From positions 1 through 64,000 of the forward strand of contig CALJVP010000002.1 of assembly GCA_937773605.1 (NCBI GenBank): 64,000 nt of DNA. Reading direction: 5' to 3'. Position 1 is the first letter of the stretch, and each line of letters starts with the position of its first letter. Below are positions 28,694 through 38,093 of this stretch, piece after piece. Below the pieces are notes generated by a model. The model was given only the letters and a program-made list of their open reading frames with translations. It was not told the origin of the DNA and ran no database searches. Both the position numbers and the translations under genes were made by a program. Source of the stretch: an uncultured SAR86 cluster bacterium. GTDB taxonomy: Bacteria > Pseudomonadota > Gammaproteobacteria > Magnimaribacterales > Magnimaribacteraceae.

Positions 28694-29982
28694 TACTTTA
28701 TCTTAGTGTAGATTCTGAATTGCTTTAAGCAATTTGCTACTTCTTCCATTTGGTTCAATTCTTCTAACAATTTATCAACAACTTGGTTTGACACTGAACC
28801 GGATAAAATAATGACTGGAACCTCTTCTGTTTGGCCGGTGTTCTTATCTTTTGTTTCATGCTGAATAAGTGCTTCAATGCTAATATTCTGATCAGCAAAG
28901 ACAGCAGATATTTTTGCTATTACGCCAGGCTCATTTCTTACCATTAATCTAAAATACCTAGGAGCTTTCATTGTGCTTTCTGAGACTAAAACATTTTCTG
29001 TCTTCACAGTTGGTTCTACTTGCCATCCACCCTTTGCTAAATCAACAAGATCTGCAACAACCGCAGATGCAGTAGGTTCAGGTCCAGCTCCAGGACCGTA
29101 GTAAACGGTTGATCCAATCCCCTTTGCGTAGATCTCTAATGCATTCATTTGCTGACCTACCTGAGAAAGTATGACTTCATGAGGAACTAAAGTTGGATAA
29201 GCACTTACAAAAACAGTCTGATCAACTAATCTTCCGAAAGCTATGTGCTTTATGCTGTAACCAAGCTCTTCTGCATAACGTAAATCCTCAACATCTACCT
29301 TATCAATGCCTTCATAATTGACCGCTTGAAAGTTGAATGGCACATGAAATGCTAACGCAGCAAGAATTGATGCTTTCTGAGCTGCATCTGTTCCATCAAT
29401 ATCCATTGCAGGATCAGCTTCAGCAAGGCCTAATTCCTGCGCTTTTAAAAGTGCCTGAGAAAACTCAGTTTTCTCAACATTCATTTCAGTAAGAATGTAA
29501 TTACTTGTGCCGTTAAGAATACCAGCAAACCATTCAACCTTATTTGCCACCAAACCTTCCCTAAGAGCTTTAATAACTGGCGTTCCTCCTGCTACCGAAG
29601 CTTCAAAACCAATTTGCACATTATTTTGTTTAGCAAGCTTAAATATCTCATCTCCTTCGACAGCTAAAAGAGCTTTATTAGCAGTCACAACCTGTTTCCC
29701 ATTCTTAATGGCAGTCCTTACAAGTTCTCCAGCAAAATCAGTTCCACCTATCAATTCTACAAATATATCAACATCCGGATTGTTCGCCACATCAATCAAA
29801 TTAGTCGTTACGTCGATATCATCATAAGGAATAGCCGAACGGCCTTTCCTGGCCCCCACTTGGATCAGTTCAAAAGAAAACCCACCTTGTTGCTCTAATA
29901 AATCAGAAGATTCCTTAAGGAGCTTGAGGACAGCCCCACCGACATTGCCAACGCCACAGAGACCAACTCTTAAAGTTTTCAT
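28693..29982 (-). CDS. hom: Homoserine dehydrogenase
   Basis: VGLCGVGNVGGAVLKLL, VTANKALLA, GILNGTSNYILTEM, GLAEADPAMDIDGTDAAQKASILA, C-terminal ACT domain. Confidence 0.96.
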   Translation of the reverse strand: MKTLRVGLCGVGNVGGAVLKLLKESSDLLEQQGGFSFELIQVGARKGRSAIPYDDIDVTTNLIDVANNPDVDIFVELIGGTDFAGELVRTAIKNGKQVVTANKALLAVEGDEIFKLAKQNNVQIGFEASVAGGTPVIKALREGLVANKVEWFAGILNGTSNYILTEMNVEKTEFSQALLKAQELGLAEADPAMDIDGTDAAQKASILAALAFHVPFNFQAVNYEGIDKVDVEDLRYAEELGYSIKHIAFGRLVDQTVFVSAYPTLVPHEVILSQVGQQMNALEIYAKGIGSTVYYGPGAGPEPTASAVVADLVDLAKGGWQVEPTVKTENVLVSESTMKAPRYFRLMVRNEPGVIAKISAVFADQNISIEALIQHETKDKNTGQTEEVPVIILSGSVSNQVVDKLLEELNQMEEVANCLKQFRIYTKIK

Positions 29983-29988
29983 ATTTAA

Positions 29989-31188
29989 TTATCTTATTGC
30001 TTGAATTTTACTGGCATCAGCAAGAAAACGTTTTATGTTTCTCACGGCCTGCCTTGTACGATGTTCATTCTCTATTAAAGAGAACCGAACATACCCTTCA
30101 CCATACTCTCCAAAACCGATACCTGGAGAAACAGCTACCTGAGCTTCAGCTAAAAGTTTTTTACTGAATTCGAGAGAACCTAAGGATCGTAGAGTACTTG
30201 GGATCTTTGCCCACAAGAACATAGTTGCCTTTGGACTTTCAACTTTCCAACCTGCATTATTAAGACCGTTAACCAATACGTCTCTTCGGGATTGGTACAT
30301 TGATCTTATCTTTTCGACATTCTCATCTCCTTCGTCCAAGGCCTTTATGGCAGCAACTTGAATTGGGGTAAAAAGCCCATAATCGAAATATGATTTTATC
30401 CTAGCCAGAGCTGCTAACAGGTCTTTATTTCCACAACAAAAACCTACACGCCAACCAGGCATATTATAACTTTTTGAAAGTGTAAAGAATTCTACTGCAA
30501 CGTCTTTTGCTCCTTTTACCTGAAGAATAGATGGGGCTTTATAACCATCAAAACAAATGTCTGCGTAAGCTAAATCCTGTACAACCCAGATTTCATGTTC
30601 TTTAGCAAATTTTACTATCTTTTCAAAAAATTCTATATCGACACATTCCGTAGATGGATTACCTGGAAAATTTAAAACCAACATCTTTGGTTTAGGAAAA
30701 GAATTTTTTACTGCATTTTCTAGTTCAGAAAAGAAATCAATATCCTCTCCTATGGGCACATGTCTTATATCTGCTCCAGCTATAACAAATCCATAAGGGT
30801 GAATTGGATATGAAGGGTTGGGCACTAGAACCGCATCCCCTTTGTCCAAAGTTGCTAAAGCTAAATGGCCTAAACCTTCTTTAGAACCCATTGTTACTAC
30901 TGCCTCGGTATCAGGATCTAACGTTACAGAATAATTCCTCTCATACCAATCGCAAATTGATTTACGTAATCTAGGAATACCTTTAGATTGAGAATATCTA
31001 TGCGTAGACGCTTTGAGTACTGATTCTCTAAGTTTTTCTACTATATTATCTGGTGTAGGTTGATCTGGATTCCCCATACCAAAATCAATAATGTCTTCTC
31101 CTGCTTGTCTAGCAGCTGCCTTAAGTGTGCCTATTTCATCAAATACATAAGGTGGAAGTTGATTAACTCTGGGAAAATTTGTGTCCAT
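29989..31188 (-). CDS. AlaC-like class I/II aminotransferase
   Basis: IIDFGMGNPDQPTPDNIVEKL, NPSYPIHPYGFVIAG, NFPGNPSTECVD, FFTLSKSYNMPGWRVGFC. Confidence 0.9.
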   Translation of the reverse strand: MDTNFPRVNQLPPYVFDEIGTLKAAARQAGEDIIDFGMGNPDQPTPDNIVEKLRESVLKASTHRYSQSKGIPRLRKSICDWYERNYSVTLDPDTEAVVTMGSKEGLGHLALATLDKGDAVLVPNPSYPIHPYGFVIAGADIRHVPIGEDIDFFSELENAVKNSFPKPKMLVLNFPGNPSTECVDIEFFEKIVKFAKEHEIWVVQDLAYADICFDGYKAPSILQVKGAKDVAVEFFTLSKSYNMPGWRVGFCCGNKDLLAALARIKSYFDYGLFTPIQVAAIKALDEGDENVEKIRSMYQSRRDVLVNGLNNAGWKVESPKATMFLWAKIPSTLRSLGSLEFSKKLLAEAQVAVSPGIGFGEYGEGYVRFSLIENEHRTRQAVRNIKRFLADASKIQAIR

Positions 31189-31198
31189 ATGCCTAATT

Positions 31199-31957
31199 CT
31201 AGCTCTTAGAAGTCAGTTGGTTAAGTAAATCTTCAGGTGGCAGATACCCAGGGATTAGCTTTCCTTCTTCGGTAATAATTGATGGCGTTCCTTGAATGCC
31301 GATAGAAGAACCTAATTTATAATGTTTTTCTACGGGGTTATCAGCACACATATTATTTTTAATTTCATCTCCCAGCTTTAATGTAGTTAAAGATTCATGA
31401 GGTCTTGATGAACACCATGCAGAAGCTATCTTTCTATAAGACTCAGATTCAAGACCTGCCCTTGGAAAAGCTAAATATTTAACTCTGATACCTAAATTAA
31501 GATAGTCAGCCATCTGGCCATGGAACTGCCTGCAGTAACCACAATCCACGTCAGTAAAGACATAGACAGTATGTTTAGTTAATTCTGGTTCAAAAGTGAT
31601 AAATTCTTGTTCATCCAATTCTTTTAATAAACTGATCCTTTGATAATTCCTTCTGGCATCAGATTTATTAACCAAACCCTGTTTGGTTATTTTATAAATA
31701 TCTCCTGATATAAGATACTCTCCGTCATCGGACACATAAAGAGGCTCAATTCCTTCAAAATTAACTTCAAAGTAGCCATCAATGTCTGTTTCACTAACAG
31801 AAAGTAATTTAATAGAATCGGGTAACATTTCTTCAAGTTTAGATTTAACTCCTTCTATAGAGTCAGATTTTTGTTCTCCACTTTCCAGGTCTGAGCTACA
31901 CCCTGTGGATGCTAGCCAACCCAAAAATACGATAATTTTAATAAATTTATATGTCAT
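31199..31957 (-). CDS. dsbC: DsbC-like thiol:disulfide interchange lipoprotein
   Basis: Lipobox-like ASTGCSS; VYVFTDVDCGYCRQFHGQM (CGYC active site); GTPSIITEEGKLIPGYLPPEDL. Confidence 0.9.
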   Translation of the reverse strand: MTYKFIKIIVFLGWLASTGCSSDLESGEQKSDSIEGVKSKLEEMLPDSIKLLSVSETDIDGYFEVNFEGIEPLYVSDDGEYLISGDIYKITKQGLVNKSDARRNYQRISLLKELDEQEFITFEPELTKHTVYVFTDVDCGYCRQFHGQMADYLNLGIRVKYLAFPRAGLESESYRKIASAWCSSRPHESLTTLKLGDEIKNNMCADNPVEKHYKLGSSIGIQGTPSIITEEGKLIPGYLPPEDLLNQLTSKS

Positions 31958-31960
31958 TTT

Positions 31961-32869
31961 TTATCCTCTGGGATGGTGTTCAGTATGAATCTCTTTCATT
32001 CTATGTCTTGCTACTTCTGTGTAAATTTGGGTAGTAGAAAGGCTAGTATGCCCTAATAGCAATTGAACTGTTCGTAAATCTGCTCCATGATTAAGCAAAT
32101 GTGTAGCAAAAGCATGCCTAAGAGTATGGGGTGATAATGTCTTATCTACACCAGATTGGATGGCGTATTCTTTGATTCTGTACCAAAAAGTTTGCCTAGT
32201 CATCGACTTTCCTCTTTTGCTAAGAAATAAAGCAGAATCTCTATTATCTTTCTTACAAAGTAGATCTCTTCCCTCTTCTAAATATTTGTTTAACCACTTT
32301 AGTGCCTCTTCGCCTAAAGGAACTAGTCGCTCTTTTTCTCCCTTACCCATAACCCTCACAATACCTTGTCTGGTGTTGAGGCTAAGCAAGTCCAAGCTTA
32401 TAAGCTCTGAAACCCTAAGCCCACATGCATAAAGCAACTCAAGCATTGCCCTGTCTCTTAAACCTATTGGACTGGTTGTATCGGGAGTTTTTATTAACAA
32501 TTCAACATCCTCTTCAGAAAGAACCTTTGGGAGAGAATGTCCTAATTTTGGACTATCTATTTTAGCAGTTGGATTTTCTTGAAGATTATATTCATTAGTT
32601 AAATAATTATAAAAAGCTCTTAAACTAGAGAGGGCTCTAGCCGTTGATCTACTGCTGTAACCTTCTTTAAGACGAAAAGAAAGATAATCTAATAAATCTG
32701 CTTTAGTAGCTGATTTTATAGATGTTTCGCCAAGCCATTTATTAAAAGAAGTAAGATCCTGTCTATAAGCGCTTAACGTATTTGTGCTTAGGCCTTTTTC
32801 AAGCCATATTAAATCGATAAAGTTATCAATTAATAATGATGAATTATCTGATGCGCTGGCCATATGCAT
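31961..32869 (-). CDS. xerD: Tyrosine recombinase XerD
   Basis: LLYACGLRVSELISL, HTLRHAFATHLLNHGADLRTVQLLLGHTSLSTTQIYTEVARHRMKEIHTEHHPRG; chromosomal dsbC-xerD context. Confidence 0.93.
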   Translation of the reverse strand: MHMASASDNSSLLIDNFIDLIWLEKGLSTNTLSAYRQDLTSFNKWLGETSIKSATKADLLDYLSFRLKEGYSSRSTARALSSLRAFYNYLTNEYNLQENPTAKIDSPKLGHSLPKVLSEEDVELLIKTPDTTSPIGLRDRAMLELLYACGLRVSELISLDLLSLNTRQGIVRVMGKGEKERLVPLGEEALKWLNKYLEEGRDLLCKKDNRDSALFLSKRGKSMTRQTFWYRIKEYAIQSGVDKTLSPHTLRHAFATHLLNHGADLRTVQLLLGHTSLSTTQIYTEVARHRMKEIHTEHHPRG

Positions 32870-32888
32870 AGAGCAGCGAAGACTTTTA

Positions 32889-33242
32889 CTAACTCAGTTT
32901 TTCTTTTATTCTTGCTGAACGTCCTGTTCTTTCTCGAAGATAGAATAACTTAGCTTGTCTAACTGCGCCTCTTCTTTTAACTGTAATACTACCAATTATT
33001 GGACTATGCGTTTGAAAAGTTCTTTCCACACCAACGCCATTAGAAATTTTCCTTACAATAAAGGCAGAGCCTAAATCTCTTTTCTTAACAGCAAGCACTA
33101 CACCTTCAAACGGCTGAAGTCTTTCTTTAGAGCCTTCTACAACTCTAACTTGTACGACAACAGTGTCACCTGGAGAGAAATCTGGAATATCATCTCTTAA
33201 TTGTGGCTTTTCTACACTTTGTATATATTTATTTTTACTCAC
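32889..33242 (-). CDS. rplS: 50S ribosomal protein L19
   Basis: [61 protein letters not shown]. Confidence 0.97.
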   Translation of the reverse strand: MSKNKYIQSVEKPQLRDDIPDFSPGDTVVVQVRVVEGSKERLQPFEGVVLAVKKRDLGSAFIVRKISNGVGVERTFQTHSPIIGSITVKRRGAVRQAKLFYLRERTGRSARIKEKLS

Positions 33243-33286
33243 TTAAAACCTTGCTGTTATGTAATGAAGGTGCGCATTCTATCAGA

Positions 33287-34024
33287 TTAACTATTTTCTT
33301 CACTCTTAATTTCACTAATAAGAACTTTTTCTTGATTCGTTAAGACCTTCTTCTTCAAGAGGTCAGGTCTTAGTTTAAAAGTTCTTCTTAAAGATTCTTT
33401 TAATCTCCATTTAGCTATTTCTGAATGATTTCCTCCTAGTAGTACATCAGGAACTTCACCAAACTCATTTGAATCTGGCCTTGTGTATTGAGGAAATTCT
33501 AGCAAACCATCGCTGAAGCTATCTTGACTAGCTGAATCAGGGTCTCCTAAAACACCTTTTTCCAATCTGCATACAGCATCAATTACCAACAAAGCGGGTA
33601 TTTCTCCTCCACTGACTACAAAATCACCTACAGAGCATATTTCATCAACTTCACTTTCTATAACTCGCTCATCGATACCTTCATATCTTCCTGACAATAA
33701 AATAATTTTCCTGTGTTGAAGGAATTCTTCTGCTCTTTTCTGATTAAATTTTTGACCTTGAGGAGACAAATAAACAACATGACTTGAATTGGATGATTGT
33801 TTTGCTTTTTTTATAGCTTTTATCAAAGGTTCTGATTCCATCACCATCCCGGGACCACCACCGTATGGCTTATCATCAACTCTCCCAGTCTTATTATTAG
33901 TGAAGTCCCTTGGATTCCAAGTTTTTAAAGTTAACTGATTTTCTTTCATCGCCCTCCCTGTAATCCCATGATCTAAGGCATCTTTAATTAGGTCAGGGAA
34001 AAGGGTTACAACATCAAATCTCAT
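33287..34024 (-). CDS. trmD: tRNA (guanine-N1)-methyltransferase
   Basis: MRFDVVTLFPDLIKDALDHGITGRA, DDKPYGGGPGMVM, LLSGRYEGIDERV, SVGDFVVSGGEIPAL. Start trimmed to the internal ATG at 34024 from homology. Confidence 0.95.
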   Translation of the reverse strand: MRFDVVTLFPDLIKDALDHGITGRAMKENQLTLKTWNPRDFTNNKTGRVDDKPYGGGPGMVMESEPLIKAIKKAKQSSNSSHVVYLSPQGQKFNQKRAEEFLQHRKIILLSGRYEGIDERVIESEVDEICSVGDFVVSGGEIPALLVIDAVCRLEKGVLGDPDSASQDSFSDGLLEFPQYTRPDSNEFGEVPDVLLGGNHSEIAKWRLKESLRRTFKLRPDLLKKKVLTNQEKVLISEIKSEENS

Positions 34025-34025
34025 A

Positions 34026-34544
34026 TCAATAATCTTTTGGCCAAACAACGATAATTTGTCCTTCTTCTATTTCAATACTTTCTATAATCTTTGGTCTTAA
34101 ATAGGGGATCAATCTTTCCTTATCATCTATACTTTCTTTAGAAGGCTTAACAACTAGAACGTCATTGGCTCCGGTTGGCATAATATAATCAACTAAACCT
34201 AGAATGTCGTCTTGTTTATTTTTTACCATAAGGTTCTCTAATTGGTAAAAATAAGCCTCTCCATTATCTAATTTGGGCAGTTGATCTTCTTGAATATAAA
34301 TCTCTTTATCTCTTAAAGTTTCTGCAGAATTTCTAGTATTAATTCCTGAAATATGGATAGTAACTCTATCTTTAAGTTCAGCTATTTTATCCACCTTGCC
34401 TAACGAAGAGTCTTCAGAATAAATCTGAGAGAAATTTAAGAGTGATTTAGGATCATCCCCGTAATATCTAATATATAGAAAACCTTTCAAGCCGTGCGGC
34501 TTGCCTAACTTCCCTAATATAATTTTTCGGTCAGAGGACCGCAT
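34026..34544 (-). CDS. rimM: 16S rRNA processing protein RimM
   Basis: LGKLGKPHGLKGFLYIRYYGD, YFYQLENLMV, GANDVLVVKP, LIPYLRPKII; position in rpsP-rimM-trmD-rplS. Confidence 0.94.
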   Translation of the reverse strand: MRSSDRKIILGKLGKPHGLKGFLYIRYYGDDPKSLLNFSQIYSEDSSLGKVDKIAELKDRVTIHISGINTRNSAETLRDKEIYIQEDQLPKLDNGEAYFYQLENLMVKNKQDDILGLVDYIMPTGANDVLVVKPSKESIDDKERLIPYLRPKIIESIEIEEGQIIVVWPKDY

Positions 34545-34558
34545 GTTTATTTAACTAG

Positions 34559-35379
34559 TTATTCTTTAGCAGGAGTTTTATTTTCTTCTGCTTCTTCGGC
34601 TGGAGCTTCCTGCTGCTGCTTCCTCGGCTGGAGCTTCCTCGGCTGGAGCTTCTGCTGCTTCTTCTGCTGGAGCTTCCTCGGCTGGAGCTTCTGCTGCTTC
34701 TTCGGCTGGAGCTTCCTCGGCTGGAGCTTCTGCTGCTTCTTCGGCTGGAGCTTCCTCGGCTGGAGCTTCTGCTGCTTCTTCTGCTGGAGCTTCCTCGGCT
34801 GGAGCTTCTGCTGCTTCTTCTGCTGGAGCTTCTGCTGCTTCTGGCTGCTTCCTCGGCTGGAGCTTCTGCTGCTTCTTCTGCTGGAGCTTCCTCGGCTGGA
34901 GCTTCTGCTGCTTCTTCTGCTGGAGCTTCCTCGGCTGGAGCTTCTGCTGCTGCTTCCTCGGCTGGAGCTTCTTCGGCTGGAGCTTCTGCTGCTTCTTCTG
35001 CTGGAGCTTCCTCGGCTGGAGCTTCTGCTGCTTCTTCGGCTGGAGCTTCCTCAACTACTTTTAAAGCAGCTTTATCAGAAAGTTTCTTTAAACGTTTAGC
35101 TTCTTTCAATGCATGTCTTTTTTCTGTTTGTTCTGGTGTTTCTGCATTTCTTTTGAGTAAAGTAGTCACTCTATCGCTTAATTGCGCACCTTGTGAAATC
35201 CAATAATCCACCCTTTCTTGGTCAACTTCTAAACGAACCTCTTGACCAGAAGCTATTGGATTAAAGTATCCGACCTTCTCTATAAACCTTCCATCTCTAG
35301 GTTTACGAGAATCTGCGACACGTATATGAAAGAAAGGTCTCTTTTTGACCCCTGCTCGAGCTAAACGAATAGTTAACAT
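34559..35379 (-). CDS. rpsP: 30S ribosomal protein S16 with a repetitive Ala/Glu/Pro C-terminal extension (frame-broken twice within the repeats)
   Basis: S16 core [43 protein letters not shown]... then EAPAEEA-type repeats. ORF-track frame ends at 34555; the original tail [16 protein letters not shown] is in another frame, with stop at 34559. Confidence 0.88.
34590..35052 (-). repeat. Tandem repeat array, ~39-bp unit (13 aa, [13 protein letters not shown]-like) inside rpsP
   Basis: + strand units ggagcttcctcggct + ggagcttctgctgcttcttctgct (15+24 bp) repeated with minor variants. Confidence 0.95.
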
Positions 35380-35570
35380 TTAATAAAATTTCCCTCTTAT
35401 ATTAGAAAAGGCGCACATTCTAAGGTATAAAAAGCTGCTTTCAACAAAAATATTTACTTCTTTCCATTTTTATCGCTGAGATCAATGAGTTATAATGAAT
35501 AATAATTTATATATTTATAAAACTTCTTGTATATTCTGATCATCACCAAAGCTCATCAAGCTCTTTCTAA

Positions 35571-36851
35571 TTGAACGAAATACCACTTTGGATACTAGTA
35601 AGCACTATTGTCTTACTTGTACTTATGTCAGCTTTTTTTTCTAGTTCTGAGACTAGCATGATGGCTATAAACCGCTATCGCTTAAAGCATCTTGTCAAAA
35701 CAAGAAATAAGTCAGCGAGAAGAGTATCCAAATTGCTCCAAAGAACGGACAGGCTATTAGGATTAATCTTAATAGGCAATAACTTTACTCACACTCTCGC
35801 AACAGCCATAGCAACAGTAATCGCTATTAGGATATGGGACGATAATGCTGTTTTGGCAGTAACAGTCTTCATGACTATAGTAATGATAATATTTGCTGAA
35901 GTGATGCCTAAAACAATAGCAGCTCTGAGGCCAGAAAGTATTGCTTTTCCTGCTTCGTATATCTTAAAACCTTTATCAAAGCTATTCAGTCCGTTAGTAA
36001 CTTTAGTAAGTCTTGTTTCAAATAATGTTACTAAATTAATTGGTATAGACTTAGAAGAGCCTGCTAATGAAGATCTTAAACCAGAAGAGCTTAGGACACT
36101 CCTAGAAACTTCCGGTGTACCAGAACATCAACAAAAAATGTTAATTGGAATACTTGAAATGGACTATCTTTCAGTAAATGATGTAATGGTACCTAGAAAC
36201 AAGATCACAGGAATTGATCTTGATGATCCACTTGAAGTTATTCTAAAAGACTTGCAAGAAACTGAATTTACTTACATTCCTTTCTTTAAAGACTCAATAG
36301 ACAATGTTATCGGTTTTCTAACTGTAAATCGTAAAGCAGATTTCTTTAGTGGAGGTACTATAGACCTAGAAAGTCTTCTTAATGAATTAGAGGAACCGGT
36401 ATTTATCCCTGAAAATACACCTTTAAACAAACAATTAGCCACCTTTCAATCTGTTGATACCCGAGTAGGTTTAATCGTAGATGAATATGGAGATATAGAA
36501 GGTCTTATTACATTAAGAGATATTCTTGAAGTAATAATTGGTGAGATTGCTTCAGGTTCAATAGAAAAAATGGATATCATGCCTCAAACAGACGGCTCCT
36601 ATATGATAGAAGGCAATGTAATGCTAAGAGAAATAAATTCTAGAATTAATTGGAATCTACCTACTGATGGCCCTAAAACACTTAGCGGACTGATTCTTGA
36701 AACTGTCCAGTCTATTCCTGAAAAGAATGTAGGTATATCAATAGAAGGCTACAGGTTTGAAACAGTACTTATAAAAGATAATGTGGTTAAAATAGCAAAA
36801 GTAGAAAAAATTGAAGTAGATACTGAAGATGAAGAATTAGATGAGGGATAA
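35571..36851 (+). CDS. CNNM/CorC-HlyC family membrane protein (DUF21 + CBS)
   Basis: TTG start; SAFFSSSETSMMAINRYRLKHLV, LLGLILIGNNFTHTLATAIAT, CBS pair, GLIVDEYGDIEGLITLRDILEVIIGEI. Confidence 0.92.
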   Translation: MNEIPLWILVSTIVLLVLMSAFFSSSETSMMAINRYRLKHLVKTRNKSARRVSKLLQRTDRLLGLILIGNNFTHTLATAIATVIAIRIWDDNAVLAVTVFMTIVMIIFAEVMPKTIAALRPESIAFPASYILKPLSKLFSPLVTLVSLVSNNVTKLIGIDLEEPANEDLKPEELRTLLETSGVPEHQQKMLIGILEMDYLSVNDVMVPRNKITGIDLDDPLEVILKDLQETEFTYIPFFKDSIDNVIGFLTVNRKADFFSGGTIDLESLLNELEEPVFIPENTPLNKQLATFQSVDTRVGLIVDEYGDIEGLITLRDILEVIIGEIASGSIEKMDIMPQTDGSYMIEGNVMLREINSRINWNLPTDGPKTLSGLILETVQSIPEKNVGISIEGYRFETVLIKDNVVKIAKVEKIEVDTEDEELDEG

Positions 36852-36853
36852 AG

Positions 36854-37990
36854 ATGTTTGAAGAATTTTTTGAATTAGTTGTAGAAACTTGGCAAATGGG
36901 CATAAGAGGTGTTGGTTTGAATGACCTCATTATTTGCTTCGTTATAATAATAGGCTCCTTGGTTGCTAGAACTTTACTTAATACCATAGCCATAGATAGG
37001 ATAGCTAAATTAGCAGATCGAACAGAATCAGAATTTGATGATGAAATAGTTGAATCTCTGAGAACCCCTTTTGGAGTTATACCTATAGCTTTTGGTTTTT
37101 ACTTAATTACGGCTTATTTACCACTGACAGGTTCATTAGATCTCATTGCAACAAACCTTGTTAAAACAATAGTCATTTATACTATTTTTAGTGCTCTTGC
37201 TAATATTACAAAACCTCTGTTCTCTTTATTAGGAGACAGTACCTGGATGACTCCAGCTATGAGTTTATGGCTGAGCAGAGTTTCAGGAGTAATAATCTGG
37301 ATAGTTGGCATAACAATGATGCTGGATGTCTGGGGAATAGAAATTGGTCCAATCATAGCTGGCTTAGGACTATTTTCTGTAGCTGTTGCCTTGGGTGCTC
37401 AAGATATGTTCAAAAATATTATTGCGGGCATCTTTATTATTAGTGAAAAAAGATTCCAACCTGGTGACAGAATTAGAATAGGTGATGGACTTCATGGATT
37501 TGTAGAGAGTATTGGCTTCCGTTCAACTCAGGTCAGACTCTTTGATAGCTCTCCCGTTTTTGTACCAAATACCGATCTGTCTGATGCTCAGGTGATTAAT
37601 CATCAAAACATGAACTATAGAAGAATAAGCTGGACTATAAATGTTTTATACAGCACAAAGGCAGAGCAGCTAAGAAAGATATGTGACCAAATTACAGACT
37701 ACTTAAACACAAGTGATGATTTTATGATTAATCCAGGCCAAGAGAACTTTGCTAAAGTCTCGGAATTGGGTTCTAGTTCAATTGATATAACAATTCTTTG
37801 CTACCTAGAGGTCATAGGCTATACAGAATTCTCTCAAGTAAAACAGGACTTAATTCTGAAAATCATGGAAATAGTCTCAGATAATGGATCTGATTTTGCT
37901 TTTCCAAGCAGGTCCATCTACATTGAACAATCAAGATGCATAAAAAAAGGGAGCTTATGCTCCCTTTTTTTCAAGCTTTCTTATTTATAA
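36854..37990 (+). CDS. Mechanosensitive ion channel, MscS family
   Basis: GLGLFSVAVALGAQDMFKNIIAGIFIISEKRFQPGDRIRIGDGLHGFVESIGFRSTQVRLFDSSPVFVPNTDLSDAQVINH. Confidence 0.92.
   Translation: MFEEFFELVVETWQMGIRGVGLNDLIICFVIIIGSLVARTLLNTIAIDRIAKLADRTESEFDDEIVESLRTPFGVIPIAFGFYLITAYLPLTGSLDLIATNLVKTIVIYTIFSALANITKPLFSLLGDSTWMTPAMSLWLSRVSGVIIWIVGITMMLDVWGIEIGPIIAGLGLFSVAVALGAQDMFKNIIAGIFIISEKRFQPGDRIRIGDGLHGFVESIGFRSTQVRLFDSSPVFVPNTDLSDAQVINHQNMNYRRISWTINVLYSTKAEQLRKICDQITDYLNTSDDFMINPGQENFAKVSELGSSSIDITILCYLEVIGYTEFSQVKQDLILKIMEIVSDNGSDFAFPSRSIYIEQSRCIKKGSLCSLFFKLSYL
37942..37971. terminator. Intrinsic (bidirectional) terminator
   Basis: aaaaaaa-gggagc-ttat-gctccc-ttttttt: perfect 6-bp stem, 4-nt loop, A/T tracts on both sides. 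Confidence 0.85.
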
Positions 37991-38093
37991 ATAGTAAACC
38001 ACGCTTGATAAACCGACACAAAGTGACAAAGCTAGAAATTATTACACCTCTAACAGAAGCTATAGCTGGTAACATATTTTCCCCAAATAGCAT

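Noticed and set aside
28693-29990. Attenuator or leader peptide for the hom-thrC genes
   Set aside because: No Thr/Ile-rich leader ORF or hairpin could be seen upstream of hom; the alaC-like gene is only 6 bp upstream.
34590-35052. Regularly repeated sequence as a possible CRISPR array
   Set aside because: Units are contiguous 39-bp protein-coding tandem repeats with no unique spacers, and lie within rpsP.
34578-35054. 158-aa ORF ([10 protein letters not shown]...) as a separate gene
   Set aside because: It is an alternative-frame reading of the rpsP repeat array; its apparent coding potential comes from the repeats lacking stops in any coding-strand frame.
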